Source: Lepidostoma basale
Taxonomy: Eukaryota; Arthropoda; Insecta; Trichoptera; Lepidostomatidae
Assembly (NCBI GenBank): GCA_022606425.2
Contig: JAHDVF020000937.1
Coordinates: 930,001-994,000, forward strand
Reading direction: 5' to 3'
DNA: 64,000 bases
Under the pieces are notes generated by a model. It worked only from the letters and a program-made list of their open reading frames with translations, did no database searches and was not told the DNA's origin. How positions within the stretch are numbered: position 1 is the first letter of the stretch; the number at the start of each line of letters is the position of its first letter. Below are positions 10,113 through 20,224 of this stretch, in pieces. Made by a program: the position numbers and the translations under genes.

Positions 10113-11108
10113 CATAGGTTCCCAAAGTGGGCCCCCTGGCCCCCAAGGGGGCGATGGAGGGGGCTGAGTAGGGAAATTCTGACCGTGGGAAGCAAAAAGG
10201 GTGATACGAGGTGCTAACATGTAAAACCTTATAGAATTTTTTTAATGCGTTATTACACGATGTACATACATACTCGTATATAAATTGTTAAATACTAAAA
10301 GTTATTGATAAAATCACCTTAAAAATAAATATCATTTATGATTTTGTGATGTTTCAAATAATCATACGTACACTTGTATTAGTTTTACATTTTCTCTGAT
10401 ATTATTCACTTATAATAATACAAACAAACAAACAAACCATCACGCCGCTTTCCGCAGGGGTAGGCAGAGAGAATGGACCGCCACACTATTCTATCCTGAC
10501 AAACCTCTCAAGCTTCCTCCACATTCATACAACGAGTCATACTCGCACGTCGATTCCTCCGACTTCTAACATGACCAACCTTTAAAATTTGATTAATTTG
10601 GCCATGCCATGTTTTCTCGGTCTGCCTCGACTCCGTACTCCATTTACATCATAAAGGTATACTTTCTTAACCATTCTGCGTTCCATATGTCCGAACCATC
10701 GCAGCGATCCTTTCATAATTTTGTTCATAATACCTACTGCCAGTTCCATGCTTCGCTTCCATGCATTAGGGATGGGACCAGAACTCCATTGTGAATTAAT
10801 AATTACCTTTATAATGTATTTTTGGAATTGTTTTATTTCAAAAATACCTTTCTGAAATTAAATAAATACTCTCGTAGTTGAATACATCTTTTGATGATTT
10901 CACACCAGGTTCGTAATTGACAGTACATCAGATTCGCTTTTCTCATTAAGATTATTTAATAAATATGAAATACTAGTTAGTATATAAAAAATAGGTTTAC
11001 TGCATTTTTCTGTTTTGATTACTTTAAAAAAGGTATATTTCCATGGGGCTTTGTGTAATTTTGTATCTGAAAGGGGGGCCATGGATCAAAAATGTTTGGG
11101 AACCTATT
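10113..11108. mobile_element. hAT-type non-autonomous DNA transposon
   Basis: The left end is CATAGGTTCCCAAA and the right end is TTTGGGAACCTATT, so 13 of 14 terminal positions are inverted. GTCTAATA flanks both sides exactly (10105-10112 and 11109-11116), the 8-bp duplication diagnostic of hAT elements. The subterminal sequence GGGCCCCCTGGCCCCC mirrors GGGGGGCCATGG. No transposase frame is present. A LINE-A copy (10421-10793) is nested inside, so the original element was about 620 bp. Confidence 0.9.
10421..10793 (-). mobile_element. LINE-A 3' fragment, (TTTG)n-tailed subfamily
   Basis: It starts CAAACAAACAAACAAACC then CATCACGCCGCTTTCCGCA. On the minus strand it decodes the LINE-A tail (RNRRACMTRCMNVEE-like, GRPRKHGMAKL-like) back to the segment around MHGSEAW at about 10750. 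It lies inside the hAT element. It ends at the sequence CCAGAACTCCATTGTGAA, as other members of the TTTG subfamily do. Confidence 0.85.
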
Positions 11109-11109
11109 G

Positions 11110-11560
11110 TCTAATATATCAAATTGTTTTTTACTTTTTTACATTTATATTAACTACTTTTTAGAACTCGATTGAGTTTTTACATGTTTATGTAAGAAAA
11201 GCTCGAAATTAATAATCCGGAAAGCCGCGTAGAAGATGAGCGAAACTGAACTTCAGTCTAATGATATGGCTCGAGGGATGCTGGAAAGCAGGGATATGTA
11301 GAGTATCATATATTTTAAATCTTAAATGTGTTTATACAAAGCATGAGGGTATGAAAAAAACGATATTGATAAAAACTTTGATATTGATGACGTCAGGTTC
11401 TCTACATATTTATTTATTTATTAACACCATATTAATGGGTTTAACGTAGATTTTTTTGTGACAAATGCTACAAATCAACACTTCAAAAATCCATTCCAAA
11501 ATAAATAAAAATAATTAAAAAATGTAGATATGAATTCTTTTAATAAATTAAAAAACAAAT
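11110..11560. other. No gene seen
   Basis: AT-rich unique DNA. Confidence 0.4.
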
Positions 11561-11562
11561 AA

Positions 11563-11910
11563 TTAACTAACCATCACGCTGTTTCCCCGGGGGGGGGGGG
11601 GGGTAGGCAGAGAGGATGGACCGCCACACTGTTCTATCCTGATATAACTCTCGGACTTCTTCTACATTCATAAACTGTAACACGCAAGCTCGTATATTAT
11701 CCCTACTTCTAACATGACCGCCTTTCAATAAGTGATTAATTTGGTCATGTCATGTAACCCTTGATCTTCCTCGACCCCGTACTCCATACTTTCTTCATCC
11801 ATGTGCTCCATGTGTCCAACTCATTGATCTTGTTATAATACTTTATTCCGTTCTACATTTCTTCATTTGAAACTCTGTCGTACATTGTTTTACCTCACGA
11901 ATAATACTGA
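11563..11910 (-). mobile_element. LINE-A 3' fragment with expanded G tract
   Basis: The minus-strand copy starts AATTAACTAACCATCACG. At 11589-11603 the usual CCCCGAAGGGG hairpin site has become CCCC followed by 15 G. Several indels follow, and the copy ends near CTCTGTCGTACATTG. Confidence 0.75.
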
Positions 11911-11914
11911 ATGA

Positions 11915-12460
11915 TATGAGATTTATGTAATTCATATATAAAAATTAAAGTGATTCTAAAATTTTATGTTTGGAGAAATAAAATTTAAAAACGCCTAAAC
12001 TTTCAATAAAGTATTTCGAATATTATTATAACAAGTTTATAAAACTTTAATTAACCTAAAAACGAACTATTTTCGGAATCAAATTGCTAGTATAAAAGGC
12101 GTATTTTTTCATGGACACTATAATTGTAAAATTTCTCCGTGAACGTATTTCGTATCGTAAGTAATATTGTACATTGTATGGGATTCCATTACATAATTAC
12201 TTGACGGAGGGTTCTTGACCCATTTTTGTAAAAGGAAGTCGAAGAAAATTGAAAATCAATATCCGGTTTACCGAACTTTAAGTACACAAATAAGCCAAAG
12301 CATGCTTCACGGTTCCAGGGGGCTGAGTTATGGTCTTACGAGTAAGTTTTGGATATGTATTTGTTTTATTTTAAACAATACCCACTAGTACAACGTGTAC
12401 CATATACTAGTATATAAAAGTAGTAAAAATCACAATATAATATTATAATTTTATATAGTT
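11915..12460. other. No gene seen
   Basis: AT-rich unique DNA. A small GC-richer piece at about 12290-12340 has no recognised feature. Confidence 0.4.
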
Positions 12461-12465
12461 AGTTA

Positions 12466-13024
12466 TAGTTACAGAATTTATTTATCTGGGAAGCATATTT
12501 ACAAGCGATGGAAAAATGGAGAAAGATATATAAGAAGGGTTGGATCTAGAAACAAAATAAATGGTGTACTCAAAGTCAATACCGCAAATATAAATATATC
12601 GACTGAAGCGAAGATGGCAGTGCACAATGAAGTTCTAGTTCCGACCCTTATGTATGGAAGTAAAGCTTGGAGTTGCCAGAAGAAGGAATGCAAGGCGGAT
12701 GATAAATAAAATTGAGAAATAATCACCAAGATGTTTTGGACATATGGAACGAATGGATGAGAGAAGAATGGTTAAAAATATATATACAAATAGTGTGAAT
12801 GGAAAAAGAAGTCGAGGAAGGCTAAGGAAGATATGGCATTACCAAATTAATCAATTACTGAAATACGGGTACGTTCGAAGTAGAAACACTCGACGAGCGT
12901 GCATGTCACGATGTGTAAATGTAGAAGAGGTGCGAGAATTATGTCTGGATAGAAAAGTGTGTTGATCCATTCTCTCTGCCTACTCCTCCGGGGAAACGGT
13001 GTGACGGTTATTTAGTTAGTTATA
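12466..13024 (+). mobile_element. LINE-A, long but frameshifted fragment
   Basis: It begins further upstream in the ORF than most copies. Codons for EFIYLGSIFTSDGKMEKDI are followed by RVGSRNKINGVL- and AKMAVHNEVLVPTLMYGSKA-like codons in shifted frames. The segment after the RRMC-like position carries a deletion. The end reads CVNVEEVRELCLDRKVC and the tail is GGTTATTTAGTTAGTTAT. Confidence 0.8.
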
Positions 13025-13597
13025 TAAAATAATAGATGTTATTATTTGTCAGTTGATACTTGAATGAAATTGGTAAATTATCAAACTACTAACCGTGTAA
13101 AAATCTTCGGAATCTATCAACATAAATTCGCGGCATCCATTCCAAGAGCGGGGCGATAATGGCGTTTAAGAAAAATAATCCCCAATAGCTGCATTTAGAT
13201 AAGGAAGGAGTTCGATCCCCCCCTCCAAATCTTCGGGGGAGGGGGTATTTAGGCGCAGTATTTTAAATTTAAAGGGACCCCCCCAGGAGTACAGCGACTT
13301 CACCGCATTAAAAGCGTTTTATTATCTGTTCGGTGCTAAATTGCCGAAAAGAAATTCTCCCGCGTTTTCTCGTGGTTCCTGCTTGGTTTTTTGGCGGGAG
13401 AGTTTAGCTGCCTACCCGCCTGTGGGATCCCGTTTCCCGCGCAGGGGCGTGTATTCCAAATTCAAGTTATCGTTTCAACATATATAATACATGAAATGAT
13501 AAGTGATTAAAATATTTATTTTTATAGAATTAGCAATGCAAAACATGGCATTTACTTAAATTATAAAAAACATCTTGAAAACAGGCGTTGTTGTTTG
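13025..13597. other. Unique GC-richer island at 13130-13450
   Basis: There is no gene. The stretch has CGGGGCGATAATGGCGTTTA, runs of C and G, and GCGGGAGAGTTTAGCTGCC. It has higher complexity than the repeats and is not repeated elsewhere in the window, so it is a candidate noncoding conserved segment. Confidence 0.35.
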
Positions 13598-13599
13598 TA

Positions 13600-13805
13600 T
13601 TAGTTTAATCGACGTCTTTCATATTAGTAAAAGTACGTTGAGAAGACAAATTCTCTTGACTTGAGAGAGTATCTTGTCTTCCTGAGGAAGGATCATCTCT
13701 CTTCTACGTTTCTGGTATTTTACCTGTTTTCACACAGATGTCTTATCTTACATTATAAATAAATGTGTAATGTTTTTTGAGAAAATAAACAGATTTGTTT
13801 CGAAA
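13600..13805 (+). mobile_element. LINE-E 3' end
   Basis: It matches 28345-28545: GACGTCTTTCATATTAG, GTACGTTGAGAAGACAAAT, TTTTACCTG, then AATAAACAGATTTGTTT. Only the last codons and the 3' untranslated region remain. Confidence 0.75.
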
Positions 13806-14085
13806 ACATCAAAATTCACATGATTGTTCAAGCAGTATTTATACATTGCTATACCATTAAACTGTCATGGTGAAGTATAATTGTAGCATGCAGGAAGAGA
13901 AAAAATATGTAATATAAACATTTCATATTTTTGGAAGGAAAATTTTCAGGTGTAAATATAACTATTATAAAAGGATAGAGGACGGCTCCTTCGAAATATG
14001 CAGTGTATTAATTTGTAAAATGTTTTAAATTTTCTTTCCAAACTAAAAATAGAATTTGCAGTGTTGATAAAATATTGTATAGATA
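13806..14085. other. No gene seen
   Basis: AT-rich unique DNA. Confidence 0.4.
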
Positions 14086-14089
14086 ATCG

Positions 14090-14235
14090 GGTTGTGGTCT
14101 AGGGGAATGAACGCTTGGCTCTTGATCCAGGGGGCCCGGGTCCAAGCCTAGACACGGCCAGATTCCTTTTTCATAATAATGAGCTTTTTCTGCTCATATT
14201 TGTAAAATAAATTCTAATATTGATTCAATTCTAAT
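14090..14235 (+). mobile_element. SINE-2, tRNA-derived
   Basis: The tRNA-like head has GTTGTGGTCTAGGGGAA (A-box region) and GGGTCCAAGCCTAG (B-box region). It is followed by GACACGGCCAGATTCCTTTT and TAATGAGCTTTTTCTGCTCA. Three further copies lie at 29219-29369 (-), 43240-43388 (-) and 44163-44312 (+). The family is distinct from SINE-1. Confidence 0.85.
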
Positions 14236-14830
14236 AATTTAAGAAAGAAAAAAAAACGTATTTATTATCGATTGAACAACAAGAGATTCTCTTTTTTTAA
14301 GTGAAAATACTACTCACTATATCTGTAGTTTCATTAACAAATTTTGGCAATTTAAGGTTAATTTTTTTATAAATGTAACAGATATGATTTTTTGTTTGCA
14401 GATACAAGTTATTATTCTGGTTTAAGTTCCACGTCCCGCCAGTGTCGCAGCAGAGGCAGTAAATCGTGGCCGGCGAGCGGTGGCGCTTACAGTTGTCTGA
14501 GGGGAGGGCGCCACTTTTCTCGAATTTGTGAGTCGTACGTCATGTGTATTTAGTTAACGGAATTACATTCTCACTACACCCCTGCAGAAAATACAGATTT
14601 GGCCCTTAGAATTAAGGGGCAAGAAAAATGCACTTTTTAACGTGTCTATAAATTTTATAAATAGCTTTCGCTATCATCAGAATAATAATATAAAATTCCA
14701 TATTATAAAATAAATATTAAAAAAATAAAAATAAATTTTAAATTGTCAGTAATTTAGATGAAATTCCTCGATGGAACTCAATGCGTACATATTTTTTATC
14801 CTTCCTCTTCAACAATTTTAATCTTAATTA
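14236..14830. other. Unique DNA, GC-richer at 14420-14530
   Basis: No gene. CCCGCCAGTGTCGCAGCAGA and GGTGGCGCTTACAGTTGTC lie in a GC-rich patch not seen elsewhere in the window. Confidence 0.4.
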
Positions 14831-14831
14831 T

Positions 14832-14998
14832 AATCAATTACTGAAAGCTGGCCATGTTTGAAGTTAGAATAATCGACGTGTGCCGGTGTGTGAATATAGA
14901 AGAGGCGCGAGAGTTATATCAGAAAAGAACAGTGTGGCGATGCAGCCTCTCTGCTTACCCCTCCGGAGAATCTGCGTGATGGTTAGTTAGTTAGTTAA
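14832..14998 (+). mobile_element. LINE-A 3' end
   Basis: It runs from ATCAATTACTGAAAGCTGGC through GTGAATATAGAAGAGGCGC to CTCCGGAGAATC and GATGGTTAGTTAGTTAGTTA. It is 5'-truncated to about 165 bp. Confidence 0.8.
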
Positions 14999-14999
14999 T

Positions 15000-15365
15000 C
15001 ATAGTTTTAACCCGTGATTTATTCACGGAAGAAAAGATTATCTGACTTTAAAATTTGTCTCACTGTACAATCGTAATCAGTAATAAGTTTTAACTTAAAA
15101 TGTATTTTTTTAAACGTTAATATTTACACAATTAACAACACCAATTATTTTACCTCTTTTTGTTTTCTTCACTGCTGTCATACAACAATAATCAAAACAA
15201 AATTCAAAATAATCCAGAAACATCCATGGGGCTGGCGCATCGTGTGCATTTCGAATTATTTTCGGAGAGAATCGAAGTATTATTCTCTCGCTCTATTGTA
15301 TTCAAAATATTATCGTAATCTTTCTTGATGACATTCGAGTTTTTGCCTATTTATATTATGATATA
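15000..15365. other. No gene seen
   Basis: AT-rich unique DNA with a modest GC patch at 15225-15260. Confidence 0.4.
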
Positions 15366-15367
15366 CC

Positions 15368-15550
15368 CGACGACCTTCCTGGCCGAGTGGTAAGTGCATT
15401 GACTGCCACCCCGAAGGTTCCGGGTTCGATTCCCGGCGAGGGCAGTGTGATTGTCACACTGTCTTTGGTCTGGTGTAAAATTCACGTGACAATAAAATGG
15501 CGATAGATTAGCTACCTATCACATGTCACGAGAATCACTATGATAGCTAT
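15368..15550 (+). mobile_element. SINE-1, best-preserved copy
   Basis: The A box is TGGCCGAGTGG at about 15379 and the B box is GGTTCGATTCC at about 15423, both near consensus and about 30 bp apart as in tRNAs. The head is followed by GTGTGATTGTCACACTGTC and CACATGTCACGAGAATCA. The intact Pol III promoter elements make this the copy most likely to have been transcribed. Confidence 0.9.
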
Positions 15551-15603
15551 AATACCCTTTGCATCAATTTGGCTCATGCCATCATATGTAAAGTATTCAA
15601 CAA

Positions 15604-15629
15604 AATAATAATAATAATAATAATAATAT
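15604..15629. repeat. (ATA)n microsatellite
   Basis: An uninterrupted ATA repeat of about 26 bp directly precedes the 3' end of the minus-strand RTE-like fragment. Confidence 0.95.
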
Positions 15630-15639
15630 CTCCTTCTTC

Positions 15640-16215
15640 TTCTTAACTAGCCTTCTTTCCTCCACTGCTGGATAAAGGCCTCTTCCAATTTCTTCCACTC
15701 GTCCCTATTCTGCCCCCTTTGTATCCAAGATCCAACCCTTTTGATAATATCATCGGTCTATCTCATCGGTGGCCTTCCGACACTTCGCCTATTTTCCCAT
15801 GGTCTCCAACTGAGTATCCTGGGTGCCCATCTGTTGCCACCCTGTCTAGCCAAGTGTCCAGCCCATTGCCATTTCAATTTTGCCACTCGGTCCATGACGT
15901 CAGCAACCTTGGTGCGGCGTCTGATTTCTTCATTTCTTATGCGGTCACGCAAGCTCACACCAAGTATCTGTCTTTCCATGGACCTCTGTGTACACTTGAG
16001 CCTGTTGATACTTTTTGCTGTAAGAGTTGTCGTCTCTAGTCCGTATGTCATCATGGGCAGTATACACATGTCGTAGACCTTTCTTTTGAGACAAACCGGT
16101 ATTTCATCATTTTTGAAGACATGTCTCAGCTCTGCAGTTTGATTCTCTTTTCCGAGTCTGATTTTATGACCGATATACACATACTCTTTCACACTTTCTA
16201 TCTTATTTCCCTCTA
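15640..16215 (-). mobile_element. RTE-like LINE, RT C-terminal region
   Basis: A 144-codon minus-strand frame (15758-16192) encodes KEYVYIGHKIRLGKENQTAE, then CILPMMTYGLETTTLTAK, ILGVSLRDRIRNEEIRRRTK, KLKWQWAGHLARQGGNRW and RSVGRPPMR. This is the thumb and C-terminal tail of an RTE-type protein. After 15758 the frame continues shifted to the stop near 15650, where CTTCTTCTTC marks the (GAAGAA)n tail. Palm and endonuclease are missing. A shorter relative lies at 53543-53807. Confidence 0.85.
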
Positions 16216-17155
16216 CAATAATGTTTTTATTTGTTAAATAATAATATGTAAATAGGAAAATGCAAGCACATGTGAGTTATCCACGGACACGTTACAAGAA
16301 AGCTCAACGGAAAGCTCTATCTCGTACGCGCCATCGCCGCACCTCGGAACTTAACAAAATGATTTTATATCTCGCGGCGAATCTATCGCTTTCGTTAAGA
16401 TACACGAAGACGGGAGGACCGACCCGCGGGCGAGGTGCGAGAAGACCGGCGGGGTGCGATCCTCGCGTATCCGCCGCAGATAACGAATTACGAGTGATAA
16501 ACGCCTCAATGTGTATTTACGAGGCGGTTACAACTAACATTCTCCTTATTCCGCGGGAGCAGAGATAGTCGCCCGCGATGACTGCCTTGGTAATAAGAGC
16601 GAGTACTTAAGATAGGACAAATGTTTTCCTCGCACTGGGGTCGGTGTAAGAGATCACAACTGTATTCGAACTGATCAAGTCAAATTAATGGGTTTAATAA
16701 TAAATATGTATAATAATAAAATATGATACATGCGTTTGTACTGTTTTGCTGTTAAAATTATATAAGTTTTTTCGTTTTTATAAAGAATTTTAACAGGTGT
16801 AAAAATAAATTTTTCATTTGTTCCAATGACAATTTGAATAATTTCTTCAATATTATTTTAAAGTTCATGCTGGTTAAGAGCCTAATTACAGCTAATTTAA
16901 AAAACGGTGGATACGTGTAACATAAATTAAATAAACACAAAAGTCCGGATCGTCCATGTCAACATGTGCAACAAAGAAAAAAACTTTATGTGTTATTACA
17001 TTATGTGCTAAATTAAAAAAACGGTGGATACGTGGAACATAGATTAAATACACAATATGTGCACCATCTAAAAATAACATTTTGTGTTAAATTATTTTTA
17101 TTTTGTTATTTTATTTTATATCATTGTATTTTATATTATTTGTTTTAGATTTATT
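16216..17155. other. Unique DNA with GC-rich part at 16290-16620
   Basis: A 102-codon frame at 16260-16568 has no recognisable domain and lies in a CG-dinucleotide-rich stretch. I do not call it a gene. At 16890-17060 a 47-bp segment (AAAAACGGTGGATACGTG and ACATAGATTAAATA) is repeated once in direct orientation. Confidence 0.4.
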
Positions 17156-17157
17156 TT

Positions 17158-17356
17158 GTAGGTGTTGGGCGATCGAAGTGTGCGCGGGAGATGCCTGTTG
17201 GTGGCGATGAGGTTCGAAACCCATCACACCGCGTCTCCCGCGGGGCGAAAAGAGAAGGATGGAGTGCCGCATTAGTAAAAGTGTGACAGTCCATTCTTTC
17301 TACCTACCCTTTCGGGGACATGGTGTGGGACACGGTTAGTTAGTTAGTTAGTTGAT
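17158..17356 (+). mobile_element. Possible SINE with a LINE-A-derived tail
   Basis: The head contains a B-box-like GGTTCGAAACC at about 17211 and an inverted pair CGCGGGAGA/TCTCCCGCG. From about 17275 it continues into the LINE-A 3' end (CAGTCCATTCTTTCTACCTA, CCTTTCGGGGACA) and ends GTTAGTTAGTTAGTTAG. A tRNA-like head joined to a partner LINE tail is the usual SINE plan. The A box is weak, so a chance junction is possible. Confidence 0.45.
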
Positions 17357-17384
17357 ACATGCGTTCTATTAAATCAAGATTGTT

Positions 17385-18470
17385 GTTTTGATTTGAATGT
17401 ATACTTGTAGAAAAATACTGGATTTTACCCATTACGGGTCAATCATTCAATAGAGGCGAAGATAATCTTAATAGATGGCTTAATTATATCTCAATAGAGA
17501 CGAAGATGCAAATCGGAAACAGAAATATGGTGATCGAGGTGTTTACAGGATTTATGACATGTCATTGGTTGGGTTAAGCGCACGCTTTATGTAATACAAC
17601 ATTCCCTATTCCACCTTTCTTACGACCACCATATCTGACAATTTTTTGGAAGTTGTATATATGTTAATATGTTAGTTTCAATCTACCAAACTTGACATGT
17701 TAGTTTCAATCTACTAGCGCCATCTATGAAGATTGGATTTTAAGCATTAAGCAGAATATCTTTTTATTTGCGCAATGTGAAAGGCTACCGCCATTAACGT
17801 ATTGCTAGATAACGCCTGTAGATGTCACTCCAATTTATATGCTATAACTTGGGCCAGTTTTTGTTTTTACAACATTTTGAATGTATACAAATACTTGTAG
17901 ACGAATACTGGATTTTACCCATTGCGGGTTATCAATTTATAATTTGTATTTCAACTGATCACTTTTAATGCCGTCCGGTTTGAAGCTACCTAACTGTATT
18001 TTAGTAGTGCAATTACTGATGTTGTATGTAATATATAGTAATCTAAAATATTAATAGATGGCGCTAGTGTAGATATATTCTTAATAGATGGCGCTAGTGT
18101 AGATTGAACTAAAATATGTGAAATGTTTCTCAACATAGTAGCATATATACATCTTTCAAAAATAATTGTCAGACGTGGTGGTCGTAAGAAGGGTGCAATG
18201 GGGAATGTTGTATTACATAAAGCGATCGATTAACCCAATGACAGGTCATAAGTCCTGTAAACGTCTAGACCACCATATTCTGTTTCCAAATAATTTACAT
18301 CTTCGTCTCTATTGAGATACAATTAATTCTCAGGATTATTGTTTTAGATTACTATAATATATTACATACAACATCAGTAAATGCACTACTAAAATACAGT
18401 TAGGTAGTTTCAAAAGCGGACGACATTAAAAGTTATCAGTTGAAATACAAATTATAAATAAATTAAATGT
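17385..18470. mobile_element. Composite foldback element
   Basis: The left arm at 17487-17645 (TCTCAATAGAGACGAAGATG, GTGTTTACAGGATTTATGAC) is inverted at 18165-18335. An outer inverted pair is formed by 17935-18050 (ACAATTTATAATTTGT-like ends, CCGTCCGGTTTGAAG) and 18345-18462. The motif AATACTGGATTTTACCCATT occurs twice, at about 17418 and 17905. The inner arms match the isolated element at 60910-61404. No ORF. Confidence 0.75.
18053..18110 (+). repeat. Tandem TAGATGGCGCTAGTGT pair
   Basis: Two direct copies of TTAATAGATGGCGCTAGTGT lie 31 bp apart inside the foldback element. An inverted relative, CTAGCGCCATCTA, lies at about 17713. Confidence 0.85.
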
Positions 18471-18544
18471 ACAATTTAACAATCTTTAAGAAAAAAATAA
18501 TATGTTCTTGTGTACAAGAAGTATTTACACTGTCTTTTGATCAA

Positions 18545-18815
18545 TTTATAAAACTATTTATCATTATATTAATGAAAACGTCGTTTTCTAGGAGTTTTAT
18601 TATATTTTATATGAGTGACATGTTTCGCCTGTCTAAAGCATTATCAAATGTTAAATTTGAAGAGTTCCATGCAATACTTTCCTATATTCTAGGGTTAATC
18701 CCTTAATTGGGTCTCGTCTCTCTAAGGCATTATCAAATGTGTCATTTGACAGACGAAATATGTCATTCAAATAAAATATAATAACTATTCTAGAAAACAG
18801 AGGTTTTCATTCGTA
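18545..18815. repeat. HHR-1 palindromic repeat
   Basis: Arms GAAAACGTCGTTTTCTAGGA and CTAGAAAACAGAGGTTTTCA flank two GTTTCGCC/GACGAAAT centres. The minus-strand core reads UUGAUAA, then U, GCUUUA with a partly matching GGC strand, GAAA and an AUGUC end. The middle carries an extra copy of the ATTATCAAATGT motif. Confidence 0.75.
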
Positions 18816-18865
18816 TTAATTAAAAAGTATTGATTTTATTTGGTCTAATGCGAAAGCAAGAAGTG

Positions 18866-18925
18866 TAACGGCTGATTCTTTTTGGTTTCCTTCGGATAAA
18901 GGTGTGGTAGTTAGTCAGTTAGTTC
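18866..18925 (+). mobile_element. Decayed LINE-A 3' tip
   Basis: GTGTAACGGCTGATTCTTTT, TTCCTTCGGATAAAGG and TAGTTAGTCAGTTAGTT match the last 60 bp of LINE-A loosely. Confidence 0.45.
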
Positions 18926-19340
18926 GGAGAACAAGGGAAATTCGATATTTTGACATTGATAACAATCAAAGCAGCCATTTATTTTTCTGTTGGAGTGGAA
19001 CATTTTAGACTCGCGCGTAGGACATATATGCAGAAGGAAGTCTCGCCGTGTGTTTGTGTGAATACACACGTATTACGAGTACATGCGTGTATGCATACAC
19101 ACGTATTATGTAACGCTTCGCCTTGAAAACAATTAGCCACGCCTCGCATTCTCTCCGTTCCGGCCTCTGGAGGCAGCTATCTCATTACTGCGCCCATTAT
19201 TCTGTTCACAATATTTTGAATATTCATTTGTTCAAATTCGTTCATTGCGGCGTATCATTGTCTTATTATTTACATACGTACGTTTGTATATAAACACCAG
19301 TGGCAGCTTGTGAAAATTTACAAAAAAATCGTTGATAGAC
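18926..19340. other. Unique DNA with CG-containing island at 19000-19260
   Basis: No gene. Two copies of ACACACGTATTA (about 19063 and 19097) and CCGGCCTCTGGAGGCAGC lie in a non-repetitive stretch. Confidence 0.4.
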
Positions 19341-19341
19341 T

Positions 19342-19500
19342 TAACATTAAGGCGTTAACATTGTGGAATTCTATTATAACATTTTTTTGTTAATTAAAAC
19401 AATGTTTTTTCCTCTTTCAAGTTTATTTTTCTCCACGTGTTTCAAAGGTTTTATACCCTCATCATCTCGTCACCTGAGAGTAAGAACTGACAAAAGTAAA
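19342..19500 (-). repeat. HHR-3 repeat with decayed hammerhead-like core
   Basis: The end motif GGCGTTAACATTGTGGAATT is shared with 23310-23340 (inverted) and 58988-59010. On the minus strand the centre has GAGAUGA, an extra U, stem II GAGGG/CCUUU with a loop, GAAA, and CACGUG in place of the GUC triplet. Both conserved C3 and H17 are changed, so activity is not expected. Confidence 0.5.
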
Positions 19501-19504
19501 AAGC

Positions 19505-20215
19505 TGAGAAAAATGAAGTCAATGTTTTGTTGGTTTCGGGTGTGTATCTTGGAATAAAAGGGTTTTATTCCAATTTCCAGAGATTCTTTTACCGAGTAAC
19601 GTGTAAATTTTGTCTGGCAACAGTTGGAATAATAAAGTTCTAAGTTTAAATGAATCCTTCTTCAGTGATTCGTGTGTTTTGAATGATCAGATGGAACTTG
19701 ATTATTTTCGTAACATCAAAATGACGATACTATTATATGTTTTTTTTAATTGTACGTATAGATAAGGTTAGTAAGAACTCTTTTCACGAAAAAAAGCCAA
19801 ATGTGAAATTTTGTTAGTTGGAAGCCTCTTACTCTCAGGTGACATTACGATATAAACGTTTATATTGTTTTCTGGTGTCTAATACCTTTTAAACAAGTTG
19901 AAAAAAAATGAACTAAAAATTGGAAAAGTAGTTTATTTTTCATTATATTCATCTTTTTATTCATGAAAACGTCGTTTGATTATACTTGGTTTACTTATAA
20001 CCTAGAAAGATGAATCCTATATTTCTCCTAAAACAAAATATACCTAACTTCTAGAAAATTGACGAATTTTTCATTATAAATTAACATTAAAATGAGTTCT
20101 TTGTTATATTTTAAGCAAATATTAAAGATGTAGCTGACACTGTTATTATAAATCGAAACTTATCTCGTGGATAATACATTTGGTTAAATATAATAATAAT
20201 ATATTTGTCAAATTT
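19505..20215. other. No gene seen
   Basis: AT-rich unique DNA. The ends of HHR-3 may extend into it, since ACCTGAGAGTAAGA at about 19470 has an inverted partner, TCTTACTCTCAGGTGAC, near 19830. Confidence 0.4.
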
Positions 20216-20224
20216 GTATATAAA

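Noticed and set aside
14090..14165. Functional tRNA gene
   Set aside because: The head resembles a tRNA but does not fold into an intact cloverleaf by eye, and the same head with the same tail occurs four times, so it is SINE-2.
15368..15445. Functional tRNA gene
   Set aside because: Good A and B boxes, but it continues into a SINE body shared by three copies.
16260..16568. 102-codon frame in a CG-rich stretch
   Set aside because: No motif, no splice signals that extend it, and open frames are expected by chance in GC-rich patches of an AT-rich genome.
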